From: Coriobacteriia bacterium
Lineage (GTDB): Bacteria > Actinomycetota > Coriobacteriia > Anaerosomatales > JAAXUF01
Length of the DNA: 59,255 nucleotides
Direction: 5' to 3'
Assembly: GCA_031292615.1 (NCBI GenBank)
Contig: JARLGT010000013.1
Location: forward strand, 1 to 59,255
The position numbers and the translations under genes were made by a program. The notes beneath the pieces were generated by a model that saw nothing but the letters and a program-made list of their open reading frames with translations, ran no database searches and was not told where the DNA came from. Shown here piece after piece: positions 18,475 through 26,959 of the stretch. Numbering within the stretch: the stretch's first letter is position 1; every line of letters begins with the position of its first letter.

Positions 18475-18629
18475 TGAACCCCGAGGCTGCATTCGCAGGA
18501 TACGCGTGATGAGACTGAACTGGTTCGCATTCTGTGCGACTGCCGCTGTGATGACGAGCATGGGTTGATGACTGAAGTGTTGCGGGGGTAGGGGTGTGCC
18601 GAGGCCCGGGACGACCGAGGGGACTGCAA

Positions 18630-20270
18630 TTGGCTGACACGGTGGCTTCAACCAAAGAGAACGCGGGCTGGGGCGTCATCGGCATGCTGGCGGCGGCGCA
18701 GTTCATCATGGTGCTCGACACCACAGTGATGAACGTGTCGATCTCACAGGTGGCGGCGGACCTGCACACGACAATCGTGGGCATGCAAAGTGCCATCACT
18801 ATGTACACGCTGGTTATGGCTGCTTTCATGCTGATTGGCGGGAAGATCGGCGACCGGTGGGGGGCCAAGCGGGCCTTCTGGATTGGCCTGTGCGTCTACG
18901 GACTCGGGTCGTTTACCACCGGCATCGCGCCGAACCTGACGGTGCTGCTGCTCGGCTGGTCTCTGATCGAAGGTCTTGGAGCCATCCTCGTCATCCCCGC
19001 GATCGCGGCCCTAACCGCGAAGACCTACGAAGGCAAGCAGCGGGCGCTGTGCTACGGCATTCTCGGAGGAGTGGCAGGCGCGTCGATGGCAGCAGGCCCG
19101 CTGATCGGCGGTTGGGTGACCGCCTACTTCTCGTGGCGTTACGTCTTCATCGGCGAAACCGTGATTGTGCTGCTTGTGATGTTGTTCCTCAAGCTCATCC
19201 CGGCGACGGTCGGACGCAAGAGCAAGCTCGATGTGGGCGGTGCCGTGCTATCGGCCGCGGGGCTCGGGGCGATAGTCTATGGAGTGCTCCAGTCGAGTCA
19301 ATGGGGCTGGATTCTTCCCAAGGCCAACGTGCCGGTCTTCAACGGCATGCCGCTGGCGCCCCTCGGCCTGTCACCCTCGCTGTGGCTCATCATCATCGGC
19401 GGCATCCTGATTACGCTGTTCGCCCGGCGCGAAGAGGCGGTCAAGATGCGCGGCAACGAACCGCTCCTCGACCTGGCTCTGCTCGGTATTCCGAGAATGA
19501 GGGCTGGACTCATCATTCAGTGGTGCCAGGCGTTCATCATCCAAGCCACGTTCTTCGTCATCCCGCTGTATCTGCAGATCGTGCTTGGCTTCGACGCGCT
19601 CAAGACCGGGAAGACGATTCTGCCGATGTCCGTGGCGTTGTTCGTGTTCGCCCTCGGCGGCGCTTCTCTGACGGCACGTTTTGGTGCCAAGCGCATCGTG
19701 ACAGTCGGCCTGGCAATCTTGCTCGTGGGCGAGGCCGCACTGCTGTACGTCCTGGCGCCGCAACTCGCTACTGGATTCGGGGTTGCCATGGCGCTGCTGG
19801 GAGCCGGACTCGGACTGCTCGCGTCGCAGGTGGGCAACATCATCATGTCGTCCGTCGACTCGTCCCGCAGCGGCGAGGCCGGTGGGCTGCAGGGCACATC
19901 CCTCAACCTCGGGGCGTCGCTCGGCGTCGCGCTCGTCGGCTCCATCGTCATTGGTCTTCTTGCCGCGAACTTCTCGTCGCTGGTGCTCGCCAACCCGAAC
20001 CTTCCCGACTCGGTCAAACAGCAGGTCACTGTCGCCTCCGAAAAGAATGCGAACTTCGTGTCGACGGCACAAGTAGAGGCCGCCGCGACTCAAGCTGGTC
20101 TGCCGGCAGCCCAGACCGCCGAGATTGTGCAGAACTACTCGGACGCCCAGCTCGCTGCGTTGCGAGCAGGCTTGGCGTTCCTCGCACTGTTCGCACTGCT
20201 TGCGCTCGCGTGGGTCAGGCGGTTGCCCGACCAAGCCGTGCAAGTCGCAACACCGCAGGCCCAGACCTAG
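18630..20270 (+). CDS. MFS drug-efflux transporter, 14-TM DHA2 family
   Basis: About 546 residues with 13-14 predicted membrane helices. DHA2-type features are present: FIMVLDTTVMNVSI in TM1, the motif A loop GGKIGDRWGAKRAF between TM2 and TM3, and the motif C glycines in GGVAGASMAAGPLIGGW in TM5. It should export a toxic compound by proton antiport. I prefer the TTG at 18630, which has GAGGGG upstream and is followed at once by family-like sequence; a GTG at 18594 would add 12 residues. The downstream DUF2252 gene starts 9 bases after its stop, so the two are cotranscribed. Confidence 0.9.
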   Translation: MADTVASTKENAGWGVIGMLAAAQFIMVLDTTVMNVSISQVAADLHTTIVGMQSAITMYTLVMAAFMLIGGKIGDRWGAKRAFWIGLCVYGLGSFTTGIAPNLTVLLLGWSLIEGLGAILVIPAIAALTAKTYEGKQRALCYGILGGVAGASMAAGPLIGGWVTAYFSWRYVFIGETVIVLLVMLFLKLIPATVGRKSKLDVGGAVLSAAGLGAIVYGVLQSSQWGWILPKANVPVFNGMPLAPLGLSPSLWLIIIGGILITLFARREEAVKMRGNEPLLDLALLGIPRMRAGLIIQWCQAFIIQATFFVIPLYLQIVLGFDALKTGKTILPMSVALFVFALGGASLTARFGAKRIVTVGLAILLVGEAALLYVLAPQLATGFGVAMALLGAGLGLLASQVGNIIMSSVDSSRSGEAGGLQGTSLNLGASLGVALVGSIVIGLLAANFSSLVLANPNLPDSVKQQVTVASEKNANFVSTAQVEAAATQAGLPAAQTAEIVQNYSDAQLAALRAGLAFLALFALLALAWVRRLPDQAVQVATPQAQT

Positions 20271-20279
20271 GAGGACGCC

Positions 20280-21749
20280 ATGGCACGACGCATTACGAGT
20301 CCGACTCCTGGCTCAAGAGTCGTTGCACAGACACCGCGACGCTCGACGAACCGCGAGATCGTTCACCTGACACCGGACGAGCACCGCGCACGCGGCAAAG
20401 CGGCGCGCGTCGCCGTGCCTCGTGCAAGCCACGCTGTCTGGGAGCCGTTTGACGGTCGCCCTAATCCCGTCGACCTGCTTGAAGAGCAGGCTGCGACCCG
20501 CGTTCCCGAACTTGTTCCGATCCGCTATGGCCGAATGCTTGTCTCGCCGTTCACGTTCTATCGCGGGGGCGCCTACATCATGGCGTCCGATTTGGCTCGG
20601 ACGCCCGTCTCGGGGCTCAACGTTCAGCTCTGTGGCGACGCGCATCTCTCGAACTTCGGCGGATTCGCGTCAGCCGAGCGACGGATGGTCTTCGACATCA
20701 ACGACTTCGATGAGACGCTGCCTGGGCCGTGGGAGTGGGACGTCAAGCGCCTGGCGGCCAGCTTCGAGATCGCAGGTCGCGATCGAGGGTTCTCGGCAAA
20801 GAAGCGGCGGTCCGGGGTCATGGCGGTCGCTCGTTCATATCGTGAGGCGATGGCGTCATTTGCCGAGATGCGCGATCTCGACGTCTGGTACTCGCGCCTG
20901 GATATCGAGGCGATTCTGCCAGAGCTGCAGCGCCAGGTCAGTGCAAAGCGGGGAGCGCAGGTGGCGAACAACGTTGCGAAGGCGCACACGAAAGACAGCA
21001 TGAAGGCCTTCGCCAAGCTAACGCATATCGTGGACGGCGAGCCCAAGATCGTGAGCACTCCTCCTCTAATCGTGCCGATCTCGGAACTCCTGCCCGAATT
21101 GGAGGCCCGAGAGTTCGAGAAGAGCATCAGGACTATCCTTCGCCGGTACCGCACGAGTCTGCAAAACGACCGGCGCGTGCTTGTTGAGCGGTTCCGCTTC
21201 GCAGATCTCGCGCGCAAGGTGGTCGGCGTGGGGAGTGTTGGGACGCGTGCTTGGATCGTGCTGATGCTCGGGCGCGACGATGAAGATCCGCTCTTTCTCC
21301 AGGTCAAGGAGGCGTCTGCATCGGTCTTGGAGCCTTTCGTTGGCGCAAGTGCGTTCAAGAACCACGGACAGCGGGTCGTCGAAGGCCAGCGCCTTATGCA
21401 GGCGTCAAGCGACATCTTCCTCGGATGGGTCCACGTCACGGGAGTCGACGGCGTGGAACGCGACTTCTACGTCCGACAGTTGTGGGATTGGAAGATATCC
21501 GCCCAGATTGAAACGTTCGATCCCTCAATGCTGGTCGCCTACTCAGGTGTGTGCGGCTGGACGCTGGCGCGCGCCCACGCGCGGTCTGGCGACCGGGCGG
21601 CGATCGCGGCCTATCTCGGCTCGGGCACCGCATTCGATGAGGCGATCGGCGACTTTTCGGCGGCCTATGCCGATCAGAACGAAGCCGACTACGCCATCTT
21701 CAAGGCTAGCGTTGAGAGCGGGCGACTCGAAGCTCAAACCGGTCTCTAG
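20280..21749 (+). CDS. DUF2252 domain protein
   Basis: 489 residues, the full length of the DUF2252 family. Recognisable family blocks include FYRGGAYIMASDL, QLCGDAHLSNFGGFAS and DINDFDETLPGPWEWDVKRLAAS, and later QVKEASASVLEP and DFYVRQLWDWK. The GDAHLSNFG / DINDFDE pattern resembles the catalytic loop and metal-binding Asp of aminoglycoside-kinase-like folds, so a small-molecule kinase activity is possible but unproven. A strong AGGAGG precedes the ATG. It is in one operon with the efflux pump, so it could modify the same compound that the pump exports. Confidence 0.92.
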   Translation: MARRITSPTPGSRVVAQTPRRSTNREIVHLTPDEHRARGKAARVAVPRASHAVWEPFDGRPNPVDLLEEQAATRVPELVPIRYGRMLVSPFTFYRGGAYIMASDLARTPVSGLNVQLCGDAHLSNFGGFASAERRMVFDINDFDETLPGPWEWDVKRLAASFEIAGRDRGFSAKKRRSGVMAVARSYREAMASFAEMRDLDVWYSRLDIEAILPELQRQVSAKRGAQVANNVAKAHTKDSMKAFAKLTHIVDGEPKIVSTPPLIVPISELLPELEAREFEKSIRTILRRYRTSLQNDRRVLVERFRFADLARKVVGVGSVGTRAWIVLMLGRDDEDPLFLQVKEASASVLEPFVGASAFKNHGQRVVEGQRLMQASSDIFLGWVHVTGVDGVERDFYVRQLWDWKISAQIETFDPSMLVAYSGVCGWTLARAHARSGDRAAIAAYLGSGTAFDEAIGDFSAAYADQNEADYAIFKASVESGRLEAQTGL

Positions 21750-21756
21750 CCGGTTT
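21736..21756 (+). terminator. Small hairpin overlapping the DUF2252 stop
   Basis: AAACCGG (21736-21742) pairs with CCGGTTT (21750-21756). The larger hairpin of repeat copy D follows and is likely the main terminator. Confidence 0.5.
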
Positions 21757-21761
21757 CTGAG

Positions 21762-21833
21762 GTTACAAACGCGTCCACCAAGCCGGGCCAGCGCACATCG
21801 AGGCACCCTACGGGGTGCCTCGTTTCGTCCGCC
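21762..21833 (+). repeat. 72-73 bp palindromic repeat, copy D
   Basis: Left arm GTTACAAACGCGTCC, tRNA-like AGCCGGGCCAGC, hairpin CGAGGCACCC TACG GGGTGCCTCG (21799-21822) and right arm CGTTTCGTCCGCC. It closes the catalase-MFS-DUF2252 unit and marks the right edge of the accessory stretch. Confidence 0.72.
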
Positions 21834-21888
21834 TGCATTACTAGGCCACTTCGGACGGTATGTTCCGCGGACCGTGCGGTCGCGACGT

Positions 21889-21916
21889 TTGAGTCGACGA
21901 GACCTCTCCCTATACT
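21889..21916 (+). promoter_or_regulatory. Strong sigma-70-type promoter upstream of the acyl-CoA synthetase gene
   Basis: TTGAGT at 21889-21894, 16-base spacer, TATACT at 21911-21916. This is one of the best consensus promoters in the window and would give a leader of about 110 bases. Confidence 0.6.
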
Positions 21917-22033
21917 ACGAGGATGCGGCGCGCCAAGCTTGGTGTGCTACCTCAGCGCAATCCGGAACACAGGAGTACGGGCCATGTTGCGACTCTATAG
22001 GGGACGGCGAAGGCGAGCTCGCGTGAGTACGTC

Positions 22034-24241
22034 ATGTTGACGGACGCAGCGGGCGCCCCGCGTGAGGCGGCCGAAGTCTTGGCCGCGGCGGTAGCTAACG
22101 GTCTCGGCGCCTTGGACGAGTGGCAAGCGAAGGTCCTGCTCGCCGGGTACGGGGTCTCTATCCCGCGCGGTGGCCTCGCGCGAAACGAGGACGAGGCCGT
22201 GGCGATTGCTCGGCGGCTTAGCGGGCCGGTGGTCGTCAAGGCCATCGGACCGCACATCGCCCACAAGACGGAGCATGGGCTGGTCGCCCTGAACCTCCTT
22301 GGGGACGAGCCCGTCCGCATCGCTGCTCGCACCCTTCTGGCACGCGTGGAAGGCCAGGATACCATGCTGCTCGTCGAGCAGATGGTCCGAGGAACACGCG
22401 AGTTCATGGTCGGCATGAAGCGTGATCCTTCCTACGGCCCGGTCGTGATCTTCGGCGTCGGGGGTGTCTTCGCCGAGGCCCATAGGGACATCGCGCTTGG
22501 CGTGACGCCTTTGGAGGACCGGGACATCGAAGGGATGCTCGACGGAATCAGGGCGAGTGCGCTGCTCGATGCATTCCGCGGCATGCCGGACGTGGATCGC
22601 GCGGCATTGGCTGGAGCAGTCCGCGCACTCGCGCGCATCGCCGAGGACTTCCCGGCCATCACCGAGATCGACGTGAACCCCCTCATAGTCGAGGGCTCGA
22701 TGCCTGTAGCCGCCGACGCACTCGTGATCCTCAGTCCCGCAGCGGAGCTCGGCGGATCGACCTCCAGTGCTCGTGCCGCCTCGTCGCCGGATCTGACCCC
22801 ACTGTTCTCTCCGCGCGCAGTCGCGGTCGTCGGCGCCTCGAACGACCCTCTTAAGTGGGGCGGATCCCTCATGCACAACCTCATCAACGGTGGTTTCCCT
22901 GGCCCCATCTACCCTGTGAACGGTCGCGGGGGGACCGTGTTCGACCTCCCAGCTTTTCCCAGCATCAGGGAGCTTCCCGAGGCACCGGACCTGGCGCTGG
23001 TGGCTGTGGGTGCCACCCATGTGAACAGCGTGATAGAGCAGTGTGGCGAGCGAGGCATCCCTGTCGCGCTTGTGGTCGCTGCTGGTTACTCCGAGGCAGG
23101 GGAGGCGGGAGCCGTTGCGGAGGTGGAGCTGGTCAAGACTTCCAAGGACTGCGGCGTCACGCTCATCGGCCCAAATTGCATGGGTCTTCTCGCGACGCAC
23201 AGCCGGCTCCACGCCGTTGGCTTCCTCGAGTTGACGCCGCAACCGGGGGGCCTGAGCATCATCTCCCAGTCTGGCAACATAGGCGTGCAGCTGGTCACCC
23301 GGGCCGAGCGTCGCCACGTCGGCATCGACAAGTACGTTACGGTCGGCAACCAGGCCTCTACCACCGCGATCGACGTGCTTGACGCCCTTGGGGACGACCC
23401 GGAGACCACGGCCGTACTCATCTACCTCGAAGAGATCGGCGACGGTCGCCGCTTCATCGATGTCCTGCGCCGCATCACGCGCAAGAAGCCCGTGGTGGTC
23501 TTGCCGGGCGGCATGACGGACTATGGGCGCCGAGCAGCCGCATCGCACACAGGCGCCATGGCGGGTTCCACCGACGTCTTCTTGGCTGCGACGCGGCAGA
23601 CGGGCTGCCTCGTGCGAACGGGCCCTGACGAGAGCCTGGACTTGGCGCTGTGTCTTTCCGCGCTTCCGTTGCCGGCGGGCCGCCGAGTGGCCATCATGAC
23701 GCTCGGCGGAGGATGGGGCGTGCTGGCAGCCGACGAGTTGGCCCGCAACGGCCTTGAGTTGGCCGCGCTCGAACCTACCATCCTCGCCGCGCTAGACGAA
23801 CTCCTGCCCGGCTACTGGTGCCGAAGCAATCCCGTCGATCTTGTGGCGGCTGTCGGCCCCGACCTCGCTGCCAGCACATTGACGATGCTCTCTGAGAGCG
23901 AGGTCATCGACGCGGTAGTGGTGCTCGGCATCCTTCGCAGCCCGTCCACCGGCTGGACCTCGGACGACCCGGTGGCCGCTGGCGTACCGGGTGGACCCGG
24001 GCGCGGTGACTTCAACCCTGCAGAGGTCTCGTTTCTTGAGCGAGTGACAGAGCTCATAGCGAGTACGGGCAAGCCGATCATCAACGTTCCCCTCCGCCCA
24101 GTGGAAGCCGCGACCTTCCCGGGTGGTGCGCGATACGATCCAGTGATTCTCTACTCGCCGGTCGCCGCAGTGCGTGCCCTTGCGGCCATGGCCTGGTACG
24201 GCGAGTACGTCGCCGCGCAGGCAGATCTGACGCAACCATGA
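22034..24241 (+). CDS. ADP-forming acyl-CoA synthetase (acetate-CoA ligase type), beta-alpha fusion
   Basis: 735 residues. The N-terminal part (about 15-240) is the ATP-grasp beta module with VLLAGYGVSIPRG and HIAHKTEHG, where a conserved histidine relays phosphate. The rest is the alpha part: a CoA-binding Rossmann domain (about 255-350, AVAVVGASNDPLKWGGSL) and two flavodoxin-like ligase domains, with the catalytic histidine in AAASHTGAMAG. It makes ATP from ADP and an acyl-CoA, giving acid and CoA, which suits amino-acid fermentation. The order beta then alpha is the reverse of the common fused form. The ribosome binding site before the ATG is weak, and the substrate range is unknown. Confidence 0.88.
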   Translation: MLTDAAGAPREAAEVLAAAVANGLGALDEWQAKVLLAGYGVSIPRGGLARNEDEAVAIARRLSGPVVVKAIGPHIAHKTEHGLVALNLLGDEPVRIAARTLLARVEGQDTMLLVEQMVRGTREFMVGMKRDPSYGPVVIFGVGGVFAEAHRDIALGVTPLEDRDIEGMLDGIRASALLDAFRGMPDVDRAALAGAVRALARIAEDFPAITEIDVNPLIVEGSMPVAADALVILSPAAELGGSTSSARAASSPDLTPLFSPRAVAVVGASNDPLKWGGSLMHNLINGGFPGPIYPVNGRGGTVFDLPAFPSIRELPEAPDLALVAVGATHVNSVIEQCGERGIPVALVVAAGYSEAGEAGAVAEVELVKTSKDCGVTLIGPNCMGLLATHSRLHAVGFLELTPQPGGLSIISQSGNIGVQLVTRAERRHVGIDKYVTVGNQASTTAIDVLDALGDDPETTAVLIYLEEIGDGRRFIDVLRRITRKKPVVVLPGGMTDYGRRAAASHTGAMAGSTDVFLAATRQTGCLVRTGPDESLDLALCLSALPLPAGRRVAIMTLGGGWGVLAADELARNGLELAALEPTILAALDELLPGYWCRSNPVDLVAAVGPDLAASTLTMLSESEVIDAVVVLGILRSPSTGWTSDDPVAAGVPGGPGRGDFNPAEVSFLERVTELIASTGKPIINVPLRPVEAATFPGGARYDPVILYSPVAAVRALAAMAWYGEYVAAQADLTQP

Positions 24242-24518
24242 GGCGATAACTCGAATCGTCCATGAGAGGCTGTCGGCCGCGGACATCTTGGGAAGCCCGG
24301 GCAATGCCGAGCGCCGACGGAGCCCGCGCCGCCTTGCACATCTCGCGTCTGGGCTGCCCGAACTTTGCGTCTGTGGCCCAAGCGCTGGTTTCGTCCTCTA
24401 CCACCACGGGAGAAGCCAAGGACTCTTCGCGAGTGCGATGCGGGCATGCGACCGTCGTCCTATCGTTGGGCGCGCATGGTTGGCGCAAGACGACAACCAG
24501 CTCACAAGGAGGAAGACG

Positions 24519-24632
24519 ATGACGTTGGAGATTGTGATTGTCGCGGCTTGGGCGGTCGGGTTCATACTTCTCACGTTCGAAGTGGCTGGGGTGCGCCTCA
24601 CTCCGGTGTCCGACAGCCGGAGGGTCAAGTGA
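24519..24632 (+). CDS. 37-residue single-membrane-helix peptide
   Basis: A small frame with a textbook ribosome binding site (AAGGAGGAAG, 6 bases before ATG). The peptide has a short N-terminus, a hydrophobic segment of about 18 residues (IVIVAAWAVGFILLTF) and a polar, basic tail ending in SRRVK. The stop overlaps the GTG of the following methyltransferase gene (GTGA), with the methyltransferase's own GGAGGG inside its last codons. It is probably a membrane microprotein; function is unknown. It could anchor or modulate the methyltransferase, or act as a leader that controls its translation. Confidence 0.6.
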   Translation: MTLEIVIVAAWAVGFILLTFEVAGVRLTPVSDSRRVK

Positions 24633-25474
24633 GATCCGGCCACGAGAGCCAGACTGCCGTCATGGTCTGCGCGGCGCGAGCAGCTGCTCATGGCAGGATC
24701 GGAGTGGCCGCATTCTCCGACCCAACTGCACTCGCGCTGCTTCCACAGGACGCGCGACAGCGCGTCGAGCGATTTCGCTCGGGCGTGCCGCCGAGGAGCC
24801 TGCGTGAACGTGTCGGGAATGCGGTTCTCGAGGGACGGTCGCAGATGATGGTCGCCCGCACCGTTGCGATCGATGCGGCGATACGAACCGCGGCGTTTCC
24901 GCAGGTCGTGATTCTCGGCGCTGGGCTGGACGGGCGAGCGTGGCGAATGCCGGAACTCGCCGAGGTGACCGTGTTTGAGGTGGACCATCCCGCCTCGCAG
25001 CGCGAGAAGCAGGTGCGCGGCGCGACGTTGAGGCAGACGGCGCGCGACGTTCGTTTTGTGCCGGTCGACTTCACGTGCGACCGTCTAGAGGACGCGCTCG
25101 CGGCCGCCGGTCACGACCCCGCGCGCCAGACGACTTGGGTGTGGGAAGGGGTGGTCATGTATCTCGAGCGAGCCGACATCGAGGCGACGCTTCGGGTTGT
25201 TGAGGCACGTTCGGCGCCGGGAAGTCGCCTTGTTGTCATGTATCAGTCGCCATCCATCATCCGGCAGTTAGGCGGCTTCGTCCTTGGCTGGTTAGGCGAG
25301 CCGTTTCGGTCGTCGTTCACCGCCGATGCGATGCGTATGTTGCTCGCCGGGCGCGGTCTTGCCGTACTCCAGGATGACGACCTGGCGACAATCGCCACCG
25401 GAGTGTCCGCCGATTTCGCCGAAGGCGCGCGACTCCTGAAGGACGTGCGAATCGCGATCGCCGAAAGACGGTGA
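24629..25474 (+). CDS. SAM-dependent methyltransferase, leucine carboxyl methyltransferase (LCM) family
   Basis: 281 residues. Family marks are the N-terminal SQTAVMVCAARAAAH segment, the SAM-binding VILGAGLDGRAWRMPE, the acidic EVDHPASQ, VPVDF, and WEGVVMYLE. Bacterial LCM-type enzymes usually O-methylate small molecules or lipids rather than PP2A; the real substrate is unknown. The GTG at 24629 is chosen because it has GGAGGG five bases upstream, overlaps the preceding stop and brings in the conserved N-terminus; an ATG at 24662 would lose it. It is likely cotranscribed with the 37-residue peptide. Confidence 0.88.
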   Translation: MRSGHESQTAVMVCAARAAAHGRIGVAAFSDPTALALLPQDARQRVERFRSGVPPRSLRERVGNAVLEGRSQMMVARTVAIDAAIRTAAFPQVVILGAGLDGRAWRMPELAEVTVFEVDHPASQREKQVRGATLRQTARDVRFVPVDFTCDRLEDALAAAGHDPARQTTWVWEGVVMYLERADIEATLRVVEARSAPGSRLVVMYQSPSIIRQLGGFVLGWLGEPFRSSFTADAMRMLLAGRGLAVLQDDDLATIATGVSADFAEGARLLKDVRIAIAERR

Positions 25475-25559
25475 ACAGGCGCGTCGACAACGGCTGCGAG
25501 CGCTATCCTGACTAGAGCGCCGCTAAGCACGACGCGTCAGGCGTCCGACGGGGGAGAAG

Positions 25560-25798
25560 ATGCGCAGACTGGGTGTTCGACGAGGCGCTCCAACTCGCCT
25601 CTTCGGCAACGATGCGTGGTCAGATTCTTCGCACGCAGCTCGTCATGCTCATCCCGTGGCTCGTATCTCAAGGGTTCGAGATCGCCCTCGGTCTGATCTC
25701 GGTGTTCCGATCCGATGCCGTCCTCGGCTGGGTGATGGCGCGTCGGAGTTCGGTGGCTGTCCCGGCTGATCGAGCTCTCTGAGAGGTGGGTCGAGTAC
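25560..25798 (+). pseudogene. Possible frameshifted coding remnant upstream of the MBL gene
   Basis: An excellent ribosome binding site (GGGGGAG) precedes an ATG at 25560, but that frame soon becomes nonsensical. The adjacent frame from 25573 encodes a plausible segment including the hydrophobic stretch LVMLIPWLVSQGFEIALGL, and ends at 25782. The frame of the next gene is open and plausible from 25736 (RVGVRWLSRLIELSERW). Joining the two needs a frameshift near 25730-25740. Either this is a damaged N-terminal extension of the MBL protein or an independent small membrane protein. Confidence 0.3.
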
Positions 25799-26812
25799 AT
25801 GGCACCAGGTCCGATGGCCCAGTGGTTCATGCGCCGAGTGGTGCGCTCTAGGATGGCGTGGAAGGACGTTCTTGGCCAGGACGGTTTGTATGCGATCGTA
25901 TGTGGTTCGGGCTCGCCCTTGGCCGATGCTCACCGCTCAGGTCCGTGCATCGCGGTCTCAGCTGGCGAGCACTTCTTCTTCGTGGACGCCGGCCAAGGCA
26001 GCACGAGGAACGCGCAGCTCATGCACCTACCGCTGGCGAAGACACAAGCGATCCTCCTGACCCACTTCCATTCGGACCACATCGCGAATCTCGGCGAGTT
26101 GATGCTCCAACGATGGGCGAGCGGTTCAAACGCCGAGCCAGTCGATGTGATCGGCCCTCAAGGTGTACAAGACGTGGTGGAGGGCTTCAACATGGCCTAC
26201 CGGTCTGACGTGGAGTACCGTGCGGCTCATCACGGCCCCGACACTATGCCTCCGACAGGTGCAGGAGGGCGGGCGAAGCCGTTCGAGCTCTCGCCGGCGT
26301 CCGATGCTTCTGCGGTCGTGTTCGACCGAGACGGCGTCAAGATCACTGCCTTCCGAGTCGACCATCGTCCCGTCGAGCCGGCGGTCGGCTACCGCTTCGA
26401 CTACAAGCGCCGCTCCTTGGTGATCAGCGGTGACACTTCGTACTCGGAGTCTGTTCTCGCGCAATCCAGCGGCGCCGATCTCCTCTTTCACGACGCGCTC
26501 AGTGCCTCACTGATACAGATGGTTGGGGACAATGCCGGCGTGACTGGTTCTCCCGCCGCGGCCAAGGTCATGCACGACATCCCGAGCTACCACGCCACGC
26601 CCGAGGACGCAGCGCGCATCGCGTCTGGTGCCGGGGTGAGGCAGCTGGTTCTGTACCACATCATTCCGCCCGTACCTCGGCAGATGGAGAAGCTATTTCT
26701 GGGCGATGCGAAGCGCTTCTATGGCGGGCCGCTGAGCGTGGCCAGGGACGGGATGTTGTTCTTCATGCCGCCCCAGTCTGCTCGGATTGAGACCAAGCGC
26801 CTGTTGCGGTAG
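25799..26812 (+). CDS. MBL-fold metallo-hydrolase (RNase Z / arylsulfatase-like group)
   Basis: 337 residues. The metal-binding HxHxDH motif is LLTHFHSDHIANLGEL (about residue 80). Later ligands lie in VISGDTSYSE, the DLLFHDAL segment and QLVLYHIIPP, so a binuclear zinc hydrolase is expected. The opening GLYAIVCGSGSPLADAHRSGPCIAV is typical of the arylsulfatase/RNase-Z-like subgroup, whose members often carry an N-terminal membrane anchor. The ATG at 25799 has AGAGGTG about ten bases upstream. A plausible coding stretch continues in frame upstream as far as 25736, so the annotated start may be internal. Confidence 0.85.
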   Translation: MAPGPMAQWFMRRVVRSRMAWKDVLGQDGLYAIVCGSGSPLADAHRSGPCIAVSAGEHFFFVDAGQGSTRNAQLMHLPLAKTQAILLTHFHSDHIANLGELMLQRWASGSNAEPVDVIGPQGVQDVVEGFNMAYRSDVEYRAAHHGPDTMPPTGAGGRAKPFELSPASDASAVVFDRDGVKITAFRVDHRPVEPAVGYRFDYKRRSLVISGDTSYSESVLAQSSGADLLFHDALSASLIQMVGDNAGVTGSPAAAKVMHDIPSYHATPEDAARIASGAGVRQLVLYHIIPPVPRQMEKLFLGDAKRFYGGPLSVARDGMLFFMPPQSARIETKRLLR

Positions 26813-26959
26813 TCGCCGACGAGTCTCTGCTGCTGCTGCTGCGATCATCACGGCGCGAGAACTGCATTGGTCGCCCGACGGGAATAACCCCGACATCGGC
26901 GGCACAAACTCGCGGCAGCTGGGAGTGGACCGAATCCCAGCATCTGGAGGATTACAGAG

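Noticed and set aside
15170-21833. Integron attC sites
   Set aside because: The repeats share length and palindromy with attC, but the required RYYYAAC and GTTRRRY ends are not present and no integron integrase is seen.
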